Positions 27,109 through 35,928 are shown, counted from the stretch's first letter. The stretch: DNA of 64,000 nt from Paeniglutamicibacter cryotolerans (GCF_014190875.1 NZ_JACHVS010000001.1:992001-1056000), one strand, 5' to 3'. Numbers and translations: made by a program. Notes: generated by a model from the letters alone, not told the origin.

Positions 27109-28484
27109 TTCGGATCACGCCGCGGAACCGGCCAGGAGAGGATGGCGCCCAGGACCACGCCGGGGATGATCGTGGTGACTGCCAGAATCAGCGTGGGGAT
27201 GAAGAACGAGTGGTCGTAGAGCTTGGTGCCCAGCTTCGTTGAACCGCTGGCATCGAAGTTCGCCGCCGCGATCTGGGAGCCGTTGGTCGGCAGCAGGTAG
27301 ATGCCGGCGAACGCGCCCACCCACATGCCCGAGAGCAGCGCGGGAGCCATCCCGGCCGCCAGGCCGATCGGAACCACGGTCCGGGTCGCCGTCGACTGGC
27401 TGGTGGTGAGCACGCAAACCAGGAACATGCCGAGGGCGAAGATCCACGGCGCCTTGGTGACAAGAGCGCCGACGCCGTTGGCGCTCATCTCCGTATGCGC
27501 TCCGAGGAACGTATCGGTCAACCAGGCCAGGCCGAAGAGCGCGATGGCTGAGACCATGCCGGCTTTGAACACGGACGTCGCCGAGACCTCGGTCAGCTTG
27601 GGCCGGCAGACCAGCACCGTCAGCGTGCCCACCAGCAGCATGATCACCTGGATCATCGGTGTCATCGCTATCGGGTTTCCGGCGGCATCCTGCGGGCGCA
27701 GGTCCTTGAACAGACCGTAGATGACGATCGCCGCCACGCCGGCGAAGAAGATCAGCGCCGCATTGCGGCCCTCCTTCGTGACGGTAACCTCCACCTTGAT
27801 GGCGCCTGAGTGCATATCGGGGGAGGGAATGGTTCCGGCAGCGATCTTCGCCTGGATCTCGGGATCGTTGGCGATGTCCTTGCCCAGCCTATTGACCACG
27901 AATGCGGCGCCGACGATGCCGAACAGTGCCGCCGGAAAGGTGACCTTGATGATGTCGATCAGTTCGAAGTCGTACGGGGAAACCGCGGTCAGCGTGACCA
28001 TCTCCGCCATGGCTGCGGAGACCGGGCTGCAGGCCAGCGCGATGCCGGTGGCCACCACCGAGAGCGGCAGCGGACGCGAGGGGCGGATTCCGTTGCGGTA
28101 GGACAGGTCCGAAATCACCGGAAGCAACGGGTAGAGGATGTTGCTGGTTCCGGCGCCAGCGGCGAACAGGAAGGAGACGAGCGGGGCGATGAACGTGATC
28201 CGTGTCGGATCCGCCTCAATCAGTTTCGCCGCTATCGAGACCATCCAGTCGATGCCGCCGGCGACCTGCATCGTGGCTGAGGCGACGACAACGGCCAGCA
28301 CGATCAGCAACGCGTCGACCGGCGGGCTGCCCACGGGAAGGCCCACGGGAAGGCCCAGGATGAACACCAGCACGAAGACGCCCGCACCGCTTCACAGGCC
28401 CAGCCCGACACCTCTGGAGCGAGTACCCATCACGATGGCTGCCAAAACCACCAGGAGTTCGATGATGAATCGCGCCGTTTCCAT
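27084..28484 (-). pseudogene. C4-dicarboxylate transporter (Dcu family), interrupted by in-frame TGA
   Basis: From ATG 28484 (AGGGG ribosome binding site 5 bases upstream) the frame reads METARFIIELLVVLAAIVMG and continues to ...RGVGLGL. It then meets TGA at codon 31 (28392-28394) and continues in the same frame for another ~430 residues to the stop at 27084. The downstream part is a full Dcu-type antiporter with about ten helices and motifs LAVVVASATMQVAGGIDWMV and FLFAAGAGTSNILYPLLPVI. In relatives a Trp is expected near this position, so TGG to TGA is the simplest change. A 12-base tandem duplication follows 40 bases further on. A restart at GTG 28373 would lose the first helix. Confidence 0.72.
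28330..28353. repeat. 12-base tandem duplication inside the dcu remnant
   Basis: Two exact copies of CCCACGGGAAGG encode a doubled GLPV in ILGLPVGLPVGSPPVDAL. It is in frame and adds four residues near the end of the first helix. Confidence 0.8.
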
Positions 28485-28564
28485 GAGTCCCCTGAGTGCT
28501 TACGCCGGTGGGATGCAGGATACAGCGGCTGGAGTTGTTCCACCATGGGGTCCGGTTAAACAGC

Positions 28565-28600
28565 CGAGCCGACGCCCCGGATCAAGGGGGCGTCGGCTCG
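28565..28600 (-). terminator. Terminator of rlmN
   Basis: A perfect 14-bp stem (28565-28578 with 28587-28600) and an 8-base loop, 19 bases after the rlmN stop on the minus strand, followed by GGCTGTTTAACC. It also insulates the dcu remnant from read-through. Confidence 0.75.
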
Positions 28601-28619
28601 ATGTGCCTGATGCCGTTGG

Positions 28620-29996
28620 TTACTCGGCCGCGGCGAGCTGGCCGCAGGCACCGTCGATTTCCTTGCCGCGGGTATCGCGCAATGTCGTGGGAACGCCTGC
28701 GGATTCGAGCCGGTCGATGAACTCGGCCGTCACGTCCTTCTCCGAGGCGGTCCAGACCGATCCCGGGGTCGGGTTCAGCGGGATCGGGTTCACGTGGACC
28801 CAGCCGCGGCCGCGGGCGTTGAGCTTGCGGGCCAGCAGGTCAGCGCGCCAGCCGTGGTCGTTCATGTCCTTGATCAGCGCGTACTCGATGGAAACGCGGC
28901 GGCCGGTCTTGACGTAGTAGTTGTACGCGGCATCCAGCGCCTCGTCTACCTTCCAGCGCGAGTTCACCGGGATCATTTCGTCGCGCAACTCGTCATCCGG
29001 CGCGTGCAGCGAGAGGGCGAAGGTGACCGGGATGTTCTCCTCGGACAGCTTGTTGATCGCCGGGACCAGGCCCACCGTGGAGACGGTGATGCCACGCGCG
29101 CTCATGCCCAGGCCCTCGGGGGCGTCGGCCGCCATGCGGTGCACGGCGTTCATCACGCGCTTGTAGTTGGCCAGCGGCTCACCCATGCCCATGAAGACGA
29201 TGTTGGTGACGCGCTCGGCATCGTGCCCGCCGTCGCGTCGCTTGCCGCCTAGCCCGCCCTCGGCAATGACGCGGTTCGCCTGGACGACCTGGTCCAGGAT
29301 TTCCGCGGCTGACATATTACGGGTCAGGCCGGCCTGGCCGGTGGCGCAGAACGGGCAATTCATGCCGCAGCCGCACTGGCTGGAAACGCACAGGGTCACG
29401 CGGCCCGGGTAGCGCATGAGCACCGATTCGACCAGCGAACCGTCGAACAGGCGCCAGAGGAACTTCACCGTGTCACCGTTGTCAGTGGTCAGACGCTTGA
29501 CCTCGGTGAGCAGCTTCGGGAACATGACATCGGCGATCTCGGCCCGGCGGTCCTTGGGAAGGTCGCTCATGAGCTCGGGATCGGTCGTGTAGTGCTGGAA
29601 GTAGTGCACCGAGAGCTGCTTGGCCCGGAAACCGGGGATGCCCATTTCCTTCAGTTTTTCCGCGCGTTCGGCCAGAGTGAGGTCGGCCAGGTGCGTCGGC
29701 GGCTGGGAGACGCGCGCCTTGGCGGTGAACTGCAGTTGCGGGCGTCCGTCATCGCCCATGGCCTGCTTCCAGCCCTCGGCCGTCGGACGTACCTGCGCGC
29801 GGCCCTCGGCCTTGGCGCGGGACTCGGAAATCCGCATCTGCTGGGCACCTTGGGCCGCGGCACGAGCGGCGCGCTCAGATTCGTGGCGGCGCACCGTGTC
29901 TTCGTGGTGCTCTTCGCGGTCGGCGCGAGCAGCCACCGCTTCCGACGTGCGGCTGCGGGCATGCTCGGGCGCTGGTGTGTTTTCGGAGGAAGTCAT
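28620..29996 (-). CDS. rlmN: 23S rRNA (adenine2503-C2)-methyltransferase
   Basis: Radical-SAM enzyme that methylates A2503 of 23S rRNA (and A37 of some tRNAs). The [4Fe-4S] motif CxxxCxxC is C210-GMN-C214-PF-C217, NIVFMGMGEPLANYK follows, and the catalytic C-terminal Cys lies in GKEIDGACGQL. The N-terminus carries an unusual ~75-residue highly charged, alanine/arginine/glutamate-rich extension before the normal domain, common in this lineage. ATG 29996 was chosen; ATG 30005 (three codons earlier) is also possible. Confidence 0.92.
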   Translation of the reverse strand: MTSSENTPAPEHARSRTSEAVAARADREEHHEDTVRRHESERAARAAAQGAQQMRISESRAKAEGRAQVRPTAEGWKQAMGDDGRPQLQFTAKARVSQPPTHLADLTLAERAEKLKEMGIPGFRAKQLSVHYFQHYTTDPELMSDLPKDRRAEIADVMFPKLLTEVKRLTTDNGDTVKFLWRLFDGSLVESVLMRYPGRVTLCVSSQCGCGMNCPFCATGQAGLTRNMSAAEILDQVVQANRVIAEGGLGGKRRDGGHDAERVTNIVFMGMGEPLANYKRVMNAVHRMAADAPEGLGMSARGITVSTVGLVPAINKLSEENIPVTFALSLHAPDDELRDEMIPVNSRWKVDEALDAAYNYYVKTGRRVSIEYALIKDMNDHGWRADLLARKLNARGRGWVHVNPIPLNPTPGSVWTASEKDVTAEFIDRLESAGVPTTLRDTRGKEIDGACGQLAAAE

Positions 29997-30112
29997 CACC
30001 TCCATTCTCCCACGCATGTCCAGTCTGTGGGCGGTGAGGTTGGGCACCACGGTTCGCGCTCATGCCGCTCCCGCCACCGCGATGCGGCATCGGCCGGCAC
30101 TAGTCTGGCTAC

Positions 30113-30553
30113 ATGCGCATCTGGTCCCTTCACCCCGGCTACCTCGATGCCAAGGGCCTGGTCGCCTGTTGGCGTGAAACCCTGCTCGCCCAAAAGGTGC
30201 TCGACGGGAGGACCGCCGGTTACCGCAACCACCCGCAGCTGCCCAGGTTCCGGACCTTGGATGATCCGCTGGCAGCCATCGGCGCCTATCTGGACGGGCT
30301 GGAGGCGGAGGCCGCCTTGCGCGGATACCGGTTCAACCGCTCGCTGATCCTGCGGCCGCATGCCTGCCCGGAGGAAACCCTTCTCCCGGTGCACGCCGGT
30401 CAGCTCGACTACGAAACCGACCATCTGCTGGCAAAGTTGGCCATCCGCGACCCGGCCCGGCATGCGGTTCTGGCCGATGCCTCCGGGAAGGTGCGCCCGC
30501 ACCCGCTATTCACAGTGGTTCCCGGCGGGGTGGAGGACTGGGAAGTGCGCTGA
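30113..30553 (+). CDS. Pyrimidine-dimer DNA glycosylase / endonuclease V-like
   Basis: A 146-residue protein beginning MRIWSLHPGYLDAKGLVACW, the hallmark of the Pyr_excise family related to T4 endonuclease V and to conserved bacterial proteins. RFNRSLIL and the LPVHAGQLDYETDHLLAKL segment also match. It would cut cyclobutane pyrimidine dimers as a glycosylase with AP-lyase activity; bacterial members are mostly uncharacterised. It is divergent from rlmN. Confidence 0.78.
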   Translation: MRIWSLHPGYLDAKGLVACWRETLLAQKVLDGRTAGYRNHPQLPRFRTLDDPLAAIGAYLDGLEAEAALRGYRFNRSLILRPHACPEETLLPVHAGQLDYETDHLLAKLAIRDPARHAVLADASGKVRPHPLFTVVPGGVEDWEVR

Positions 30554-30734
30554 GTTTCGCCCCCCGCGAGCCCGAGTTGCCCGGCTATGTCGTTTTCGCA
30601 GGCACCGATGCAAAAATAATCCGCACAATCTTCACCTAAGGAGATTGCTCCGCTCCGCTATGCACCGTAGATCAAGGGGTAGCTCGTCTGTGTCATCAGC
30701 CAGCCTGGAGGCTAAGGCACCGGGCGCAGTACTG

Positions 30735-30769
30735 CCATCCGGTGCCCGCCATCTCTGGGCACCGGATGG
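30735..30769. terminator. Hairpin with perfect 13-bp stem between convergent genes
   Basis: CCATCCGGTGCCC (30735-30747) pairs with GGGCACCGGATGG (30757-30769), loop 9 bases. It lies just past the 3' end of the minus-strand ABC operon, in a 250-base spacer otherwise without an evident gene. No T-tract is visible on either side. Confidence 0.5.
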
Positions 30770-30803
30770 GCCGGAGACCTGCTCCAGCGCTTCGAAACGG
30801 CGA

Positions 30804-31586
30804 CTAGAGGCTGGCTCCGGTAAAGGTCTTGGCCCTCTGGATTTCGGCATATAGCCGTGTCCGTAATTCCGCGAAACGAGGAAGGGCCCTTGTCTCAAGC
30901 TGGTCCCGCTGACGAGGAAGATCCACCGTCATATCGCATTGGACCACCGTTGGAGTCGAGGAAAGCACGATGACTCGCTCGGCAAGGTAAACCGCTTCAT
31001 CTATGTCATGGGTGACGAAGATGGTGGTGATTCCCAGGTCGTTCCAAATATGACGGACCAGGTCCTCAAGTTCAGCGCGAGTCTGGGCATCGACTGCGGC
31101 AAACGGCTCATCCATGAGAAGCACATCGGGTCGGAATGCAATGGCGCGGGCGATGGCGACACGTTGCTGCATGCCCCCGGAGAGCTGCCAGGGATACGAT
31201 TTGGCGGACTTCTCCAAGCCAACGTGCTCGAGGGCCTCCATGACGCGCTTTTTCCGCTCGGCCTTCGGTACCCGGCTCTCTTTGAGGGGAAGCTCGACAT
31301 TGTCGGCGATGCGCAGCCAGGGGAACAGGCTCCGCCCGTATTCCTGGAACACGAGGGCCAGGCCTTCCGGGGGACCAGACACCTCCTTGCCGGCTACTAC
31401 GACTGTCCCCCTGGTGGGGCGCATGAGCCCGGACATGCATTTAAGCAGTGTTGTCTTTCCGCTGCCGGAAGGCCCGACCAGACAGATGAACTCACCCTGC
31501 GCCGCAGTGAAGGTCACATCCCGAAGGGCCTCGAAGGCAAACCCACGGGAGTTGTAGACCTTTTGCAGATTCTCTACTTTTAGCAT
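30804..31586 (-). CDS. ABC importer ATP-binding protein (SsuB/TauB/nitrate type)
   Basis: A 260-residue ATPase. Walker A VGPSGSGKTTLL, Q-loop FQEYGRSLFPWL, signature QLSGGMQQRVAIARA, Walker B VLLMDEPFAAVD and switch His FVTHDIDEAVYLAE are all intact. The Q-loop and DIDEAVYLA pattern place it in the nitrate/sulfonate/bicarbonate/pyrimidine-precursor importer family. Last gene of the four-gene operon 34241-30804. Confidence 0.88.
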   Translation of the reverse strand: MLKVENLQKVYNSRGFAFEALRDVTFTAAQGEFICLVGPSGSGKTTLLKCMSGLMRPTRGTVVVAGKEVSGPPEGLALVFQEYGRSLFPWLRIADNVELPLKESRVPKAERKKRVMEALEHVGLEKSAKSYPWQLSGGMQQRVAIARAIAFRPDVLLMDEPFAAVDAQTRAELEDLVRHIWNDLGITTIFVTHDIDEAVYLAERVIVLSSTPTVVQCDMTVDLPRQRDQLETRALPRFAELRTRLYAEIQRAKTFTGASL

Positions 31587-31606
31587 TTTGATCCTTGTAT
31601 TCAGAA

Positions 31607-32392
31607 CTAGGAGTTGCGTGCGGAGTCGCGCATGCCTTGGTACCAGGCAAGGGTGCGTCCCTCAACCAGTTGAAGCACCTGGGATGCCGCCAAACCGAGC
31701 AGTCCCAGGACGATGATTCCCGTCCACATTTCGGGGAGTGCAAAGTTCCTCTGGAACTGGATGATCGAGAACCCCAGACCGTTGGTGGCGGCGAACATCT
31801 CGCTGATCACCATGAGGATGATGCCCACGGAAAGTCCTTGGCGCAGCCCGGCAAAGATCTGCGGAGAAGCACCCGGAATGACGACCCTCAGGATCGTCCC
31901 GAAGCTCGTGAATCGGTATGATTTGGCCGTATCCACCATGACCGAATCGACGGACCGCACGCCTTCAATGGTGTTCAGGAGAATCGGCCATAGGCACCCC
32001 AAGAGCACAACGGCGATCTTCATGGAGTCGCCGATACCCATGAACAGGGAAATGATCGGAACCAGAACGGGCCCTGGAATGGCCCGGAAGAGCTCCAACG
32101 TCGGCTCGCAGAATGCTCGGACTTTGGTATTCAGCCCGATGGCCGCTCCCAGAGCAATGGCTACCAGAGCGGCCAGGACATAGCCCGTCGTCAGCCGACC
32201 AATGCTGGCGAAACCATCGACGACGATGCGCGAGGATAGCCCGCCCTTGAACCAAGTTTCCGGGAAGGCCGCCAAGATGGATTGCAGGGAGGGGAAATAC
32301 GGGCTGGTGTTGTTGGCGCTGAGAAACCACCAGAAAATGAAAAGAATCACAGGAACCGTAAATACATAAAGTAACTTTTTTATGATTTTCAA
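31607..32392 (-). CDS. ABC importer permease 2
   Basis: A 261-residue BPD-type permease with the EAA-like loop DTAKSYRFTSFGTILRVVIPGASPQ and five or six helices. The start is TTG at 32392, whose TTGA overlaps the stop of the preceding permease, with AGGAAAG nearby; the longer frame to 33367 is a shadow of permease 1. This and permease 1 are different proteins (about 30% alike by eye), so the channel is probably a heterodimer. That is less common in this importer family, where one permease gene usually forms a homodimer. Confidence 0.83.
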   Translation of the reverse strand: MKIIKKLLYVFTVPVILFIFWWFLSANNTSPYFPSLQSILAAFPETWFKGGLSSRIVVDGFASIGRLTTGYVLAALVAIALGAAIGLNTKVRAFCEPTLELFRAIPGPVLVPIISLFMGIGDSMKIAVVLLGCLWPILLNTIEGVRSVDSVMVDTAKSYRFTSFGTILRVVIPGASPQIFAGLRQGLSVGIILMVISEMFAATNGLGFSIIQFQRNFALPEMWTGIIVLGLLGLAASQVLQLVEGRTLAWYQGMRDSARNS

Positions 32393-33249
32393 AGTTCTAC
32401 TTCTTTCCTGAAGGACATGTGCCACGACAGCAGGCGTTTTTCGATATAGCGCGCCAAGATGTTGACGAGCACTCCGAGGAAACCGGTGACCAGGACCAAT
32501 GCATACATTTTGGGTGTGTTTCCGGCGGATTCGGCCGTCGTAATGGCCTGACCAATACCGGGTGTCCCGATCATCATCTGAGCGGTGACAGTCAAGACGA
32601 GCGCCACGGACGAAGCCAACCGGAATCCCGTCATGATGAAGGGCAGTGCGGTGGGCAGCACTACGTGCCGAATGATCCCGATTCGCGTGAAGCGGTAGGA
32701 TCGCGCCGTATCGGCGACAACTGGATCCACATCGATGACCCCGTAGATCGTTTGGATCAGCACCTGCCAGAACGAGGCATAGATGACCAGGATCAACGCC
32801 GATTCGTAGGCTGGGCCAAAGAGCAGCACCACCAAGGGGATGAGTGCAACGGACGGGATCGGTCGGAGGAACTCGATCGTGGAACCGAGCGCATTTCGTG
32901 CGCGCTCGCTGGAACCGATCAGGAGCCCCAGAATCGCGCCGGCCGCGGTAGCGATCAAGAGCCCAAGGGCCCACACGTACACCGTGTCGTAGATCGCCTG
33001 CCATAGAAGTGGATCCGCGAGCAGGGAAGCCAGCTGACCCAGAATGACCGTCGTCGGAGGGAGATCCTGCGCGCGGACGATTCCCAGCGGCGCCAGGAAC
33101 TGGACGACCACTGCCAAAGTCGCCAGTCCGCAGAGGCCAAGGACAACGTTCTGCCCCTTGGCGGCGAAAGCTATTCTTTGGGACCGTTGACGTTGCTGCC
33201 CCAGGCCCCCCGGTCGGGTTCGTTGTGCCGTAGTCGTCGAGATGCTCAT
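32389..33249 (-). CDS. ABC importer permease 1
   Basis: A 286-residue BPD-type permease. After a ~30-residue Arg/Gln-rich cytoplasmic N-terminus come helices typical of the SsuC/TauC type and the loop DTARSYRFTRIGIIRHVVLPTALP, which contacts the ATPase. Its start ATGA overlaps the substrate-binding-protein stop (33246-33249), and its own stop overlaps the TTG of permease 2. Confidence 0.85.
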   Translation of the reverse strand: MSISTTTAQRTRPGGLGQQRQRSQRIAFAAKGQNVVLGLCGLATLAVVVQFLAPLGIVRAQDLPPTTVILGQLASLLADPLLWQAIYDTVYVWALGLLIATAAGAILGLLIGSSERARNALGSTIEFLRPIPSVALIPLVVLLFGPAYESALILVIYASFWQVLIQTIYGVIDVDPVVADTARSYRFTRIGIIRHVVLPTALPFIMTGFRLASSVALVLTVTAQMMIGTPGIGQAITTAESAGNTPKMYALVLVTGFLGVLVNILARYIEKRLLSWHMSFRKEVEL

Positions 33250-34241
33250 CGACCGAAGAAGCCGTCGAAATCAGGTGCCTGGGAAAGGACACCGTACTTC
33301 TGTGCCGCGTCGGCCAGTTTCTGCAGGCCGACTTCATTGGGGGCCATCGGCCACTGCGACAGCTCAACCTTTGCGGCGATATCCGGGCTCAGACCCGCAT
33401 AGTCCTGGATGATCGTGCGAACCGCATCGGGGTTCTTCGTTGCGTAGTCGAAGGACTTCTCCACAGCGGCGTTGTAACGCTTGACCAGCTCCGGGTTCTC
33501 GGTGGCCGTCTTCTTGGACGTGAAGTAGTAGGCAGCGTCGAAATTCTCTGCCATGTCGGTCATCGGGCTCCCGACGATCTCTCCTCCCTCCGAGAGAATC
33601 TGCGTCCGGAACGGCTCCGTTGTCCACGCAGCATCAATTTCACCTGCAGCTAGCTGCGCCGGCATGTTGGGGTAGGGAATCTCCACGAACTTGACGGTTG
33701 AGGGATCGACACCAGCCTTCTCGAGGGAGGCCCGCATGGTGATGTCACCGAAGTTGTTCAGTGCGTTGAGCGCAACCGTCTTGCCCTTGAGGTCGGCCAT
33801 GGTTGAAATACCGCTCGCCGGGAGGGCTGCAACCTCGGTGGTGTCCTTGCCCGCGAGGTTGGTCGACGTCGATCCGTTGGAGGTTACCTGAATGGGGATG
33901 CCCTTCCCATGGGCGACCATGAGGGAAACGACGTTGCTGTAGCCGAACTGGTATTCGCCGGAGACGACCGCGGGGATGATGGCTGCGCCGCCCTGCGCCA
34001 GCTGGATCGTCGGGTCCAGGTTTTCTTCCTTGAAGAACCCCTGCTGGATGCCCAGGTAGATCGGTGCGACATCCGTGATGGGAAGCAGCCCGATGGTGAT
34101 CTTTTCCATGCCGGAATCACTGCCCGCTGACGCTCCCGGAACGGAAGGGCTGCAAGCGGTCAGGGAAAGCGAAGTAAACGCGACTGCCGCAATGCCCATG
34201 AAGGTGCGTCGGCCGAGAATGGAAGCTTTGGAGCGATTCAT
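33246..34241 (-). CDS. ABC importer substrate-binding lipoprotein (NMT1/SsuA-like)
   Basis: A 331-residue solute-binding protein with ATG 34241 and AAAGGA 8 bases upstream. It has a twin-arginine-like RRTFMGIAAVAFTSLSLTAC signal with a lipobox Cys at residue 30, so it should be membrane-anchored. The mature part shows the NMT1/THI5-like fold: ITIGLLPITDVAPIYLGIQQ, NVVSLMVAHGKG, and AAWTTEPFRTQIL. Such proteins bind sulfonates, nitrate, taurine, thiamine precursors or aromatic acids; the ligand cannot be read from sequence. First gene of the importer operon. Confidence 0.87.
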   Translation of the reverse strand: MNRSKASILGRRTFMGIAAVAFTSLSLTACSPSVPGASAGSDSGMEKITIGLLPITDVAPIYLGIQQGFFKEENLDPTIQLAQGGAAIIPAVVSGEYQFGYSNVVSLMVAHGKGIPIQVTSNGSTSTNLAGKDTTEVAALPASGISTMADLKGKTVALNALNNFGDITMRASLEKAGVDPSTVKFVEIPYPNMPAQLAAGEIDAAWTTEPFRTQILSEGGEIVGSPMTDMAENFDAAYYFTSKKTATENPELVKRYNAAVEKSFDYATKNPDAVRTIIQDYAGLSPDIAAKVELSQWPMAPNEVGLQKLADAAQKYGVLSQAPDFDGFFGR

Positions 34242-34599
34242 TGTTCTGGTCCTTTCGGGGAATAGGAATGCGCCTATGGGGCTGCGGGGAGGACCCCACC
34301 CCCAGGAGCGAATTCCATGAGCCTCGGACCGTGGCCATGATCCCCGGTATTTGGCGTGATGGTTGTGCCTCATCATTTTGATGGGAAGCGGGAATATGAG
34401 CGAAGGGAGTTCCCGCATATTGAGAACACTTGTGGCGCAATCCAGCATTCGGATTCATCATCTTCGGGAAATAAAAATGGTTTTGATGAGATGAAAATTA
34501 TCTTTGACGGAAATTGTGGGATTCGGGTTTCCGAAACAAGGCGTCCACCTTCAGTGCGGTTCCGGCCGCTAACCATGACCACAGCACAGGAGGTGCCTC
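34242..34599. other. Divergent intergenic region with relatively AT-rich stretch
   Basis: About 360 bases between the importer operon and the PDR reductase. It contains an inverted repeat GCGGGAA (34388-34394) / TTCCCGC (34410-34416) and an AT-rich patch around 34470-34520. No known riboswitch was recognised; TPP motifs, which would fit an NMT1-type importer, are absent. It should contain divergent promoters. Confidence 0.4.
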
Positions 34600-35607
34600 G
34601 TGAGCACAACAATCGAAACAACAGTGGTTCCCGAACCACAGGTGGACCTGGGCATCGCCGATGACGGCTTCTTCGAGGTCGAAGTCGCCGAAATCCGCCC
34701 CGAAGCCGACGGCGTCCTCTCGCTGCACCTGGCCCACCCGGCCGGGAAGCCGCTGCCCGACTGGGCTCCGGGCTCCCATATCGACGTACTGCTGCCCAAC
34801 GGGCTGCTGCGCCAGTACTCGCTGTGCTCCGAGGCCGGCGCCGGACGCTGGCGCCTGGGCGTCCTGCGCGAGGCGGCGGGCCGCGGCGGATCGGCCTACG
34901 TGCACGATGACCTGCGTCCCGGGGCGCGGATCAAGGTCCGCGAACCACGCAACAACTTCACCCTGAAACCGGCACCGGAGTACCTGTTCCTGGCCGGCGG
35001 CATCGGGATCACCCCGATCCTGCCGATGCTCGCCGCAGCGCAGGAATCGGGGATCCCGTGGCGCCTGGTCTACATGGGCCGCTCCCGGAGTTCGATGGCG
35101 TTCCTTTCCGAGCTGGAGCAGTTCGGGGACAAGGTGCAGGTGCATGCCGATGACGAGGCGGGCTTGTTCCCGCTGAAGGACCTGCTGCAGGCCCCGGATG
35201 CCGGCTTCCACACCTACGTGTGCGGCCCGGGCCCGCTGCTGGACTTCATTTCCTCGCTGACCAGCGCGTGGGACGACCAGAAGCGTTTCCACTTCGAGCG
35301 TTTCGTCGCCGATCCCGCCGCCACGGCACCGGCTGCCGGGGACCACGAGTTCACCGTCGAGACCACCGAGGGCATCGAGGTCCAGGTGCCGGTGGGCACC
35401 AGCATCCTGGACGCGCTGGCCGGCGCCGGGGTGCCGGTGCTGAACTCCTGCCGCGAGGGCATCTGCGGTACCTGTGAGACCACGGTGGTCTCCGGGGAGA
35501 TCGACCACCGTGATTCGCTGCTCTCGGAGGAGGAACGCGAGGCAGGGGAGACCATGATGATCTGCGTGTCCCGGTGCAAGGGCCTGCGCATGATCCTGGA
35601 CCTCTAG
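34600..35607 (+). CDS. PDR/VanB-type iron-sulfur flavoprotein reductase
   Basis: A 335-residue reductase with an FNR-like FMN/NAD domain (RQYSLCSE for flavin binding, FLAGGIGITPILPM and YVCGPGPLL for NAD) and a C-terminal plant-type ferredoxin domain. The [2Fe-2S] ligands are C284, C289, C292 and C322. It passes electrons from NAD(P)H to a terminal oxygenase, usually a Rieske protein or P450. GTG start at 34600 with GGAGG 7 bases upstream. No oxygenase partner gene is visible; the next ORF is a small oddity. Confidence 0.87.
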   Translation: MSTTIETTVVPEPQVDLGIADDGFFEVEVAEIRPEADGVLSLHLAHPAGKPLPDWAPGSHIDVLLPNGLLRQYSLCSEAGAGRWRLGVLREAAGRGGSAYVHDDLRPGARIKVREPRNNFTLKPAPEYLFLAGGIGITPILPMLAAAQESGIPWRLVYMGRSRSSMAFLSELEQFGDKVQVHADDEAGLFPLKDLLQAPDAGFHTYVCGPGPLLDFISSLTSAWDDQKRFHFERFVADPAATAPAAGDHEFTVETTEGIEVQVPVGTSILDALAGAGVPVLNSCREGICGTCETTVVSGEIDHRDSLLSEEEREAGETMMICVSRCKGLRMILDL

Positions 35608-35619
35608 AGCCGGGTTCCG

Positions 35620-35928
35620 GTGACGGGCCGCCAGATGGCGGTTGCAGGTGCAGGTGCATGTGCATGTGCATGTGCATGTGCATGTGCATGTGCATGTGCC
35701 ACCGGTGTACCCGACAACTTCGCATCCCTCGAGGATGCGGGCTGGCAGGTCCATGCCTACGGTCCCACCGGTGTTCCCCGCGCACTCGCCTTGGCTGCCG
35801 AACACGGACTGGCGGTGCGGACCTTTCCCGCGGCCCCGCACCGCCACCTTCCCGACGGGGCGGTGGTGCTGGTTCGGCCAGACATGTTTGCCGCGCACTT
35901 CGAACGGGACGACCGGAACGCCGGCTAA
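35620..35928 (+). pseudogene. Short ORF with (Ala-Cys)n tract and hydroxylase-like C-terminus, possible gene remnant
   Basis: A 102-residue ORF 12 bases after the PDR reductase. It reads MTGRQMAVAGAG, then (Ala-Cys)n encoded by GCATGT hexamers, then ~70 residues ending HLPDGAVVLVRPDMFAAHF. That ending resembles the C-terminal tail of FAD-dependent aromatic hydroxylases, which finish with an RPDG..A pattern. I read it as the 3' remnant of such a hydroxylase gene, or as a new small fusion; the reading is uncertain. Codon use after the repeat looks native. Its last bases overlap the convergent membrane-protein gene. Confidence 0.4.
35644..35697. repeat. Hexanucleotide array: two GCAGGT then seven GCATGT units
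   Basis: Nine 6-base units in 54 bases. The seven GCATGT units (35656-35697) form 42 bases of strictly alternating purine-pyrimidine, a Z-DNA-prone sequence. In frame it encodes Ala-Gly twice, then Ala-Cys seven times. Confidence 0.92.

Noticed and set aside
32393-33367. Upstream extension of permease 2 to 33367
   Set aside because: That stretch overlaps permease 1 in another frame and looks like random arginine/serine-rich translation; the TTG at 32392 gives the proper N-terminus.
34242-34380. TPP riboswitch ahead of the NMT1-like importer
   Set aside because: The conserved CUGAGA and ACCUGAUCUGG elements are absent; only generic GC-rich stems are visible.
35644-35697. CRISPR-like array
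   Set aside because: Units are six bases with no spacers and no cas genes nearby; it is a microsatellite.
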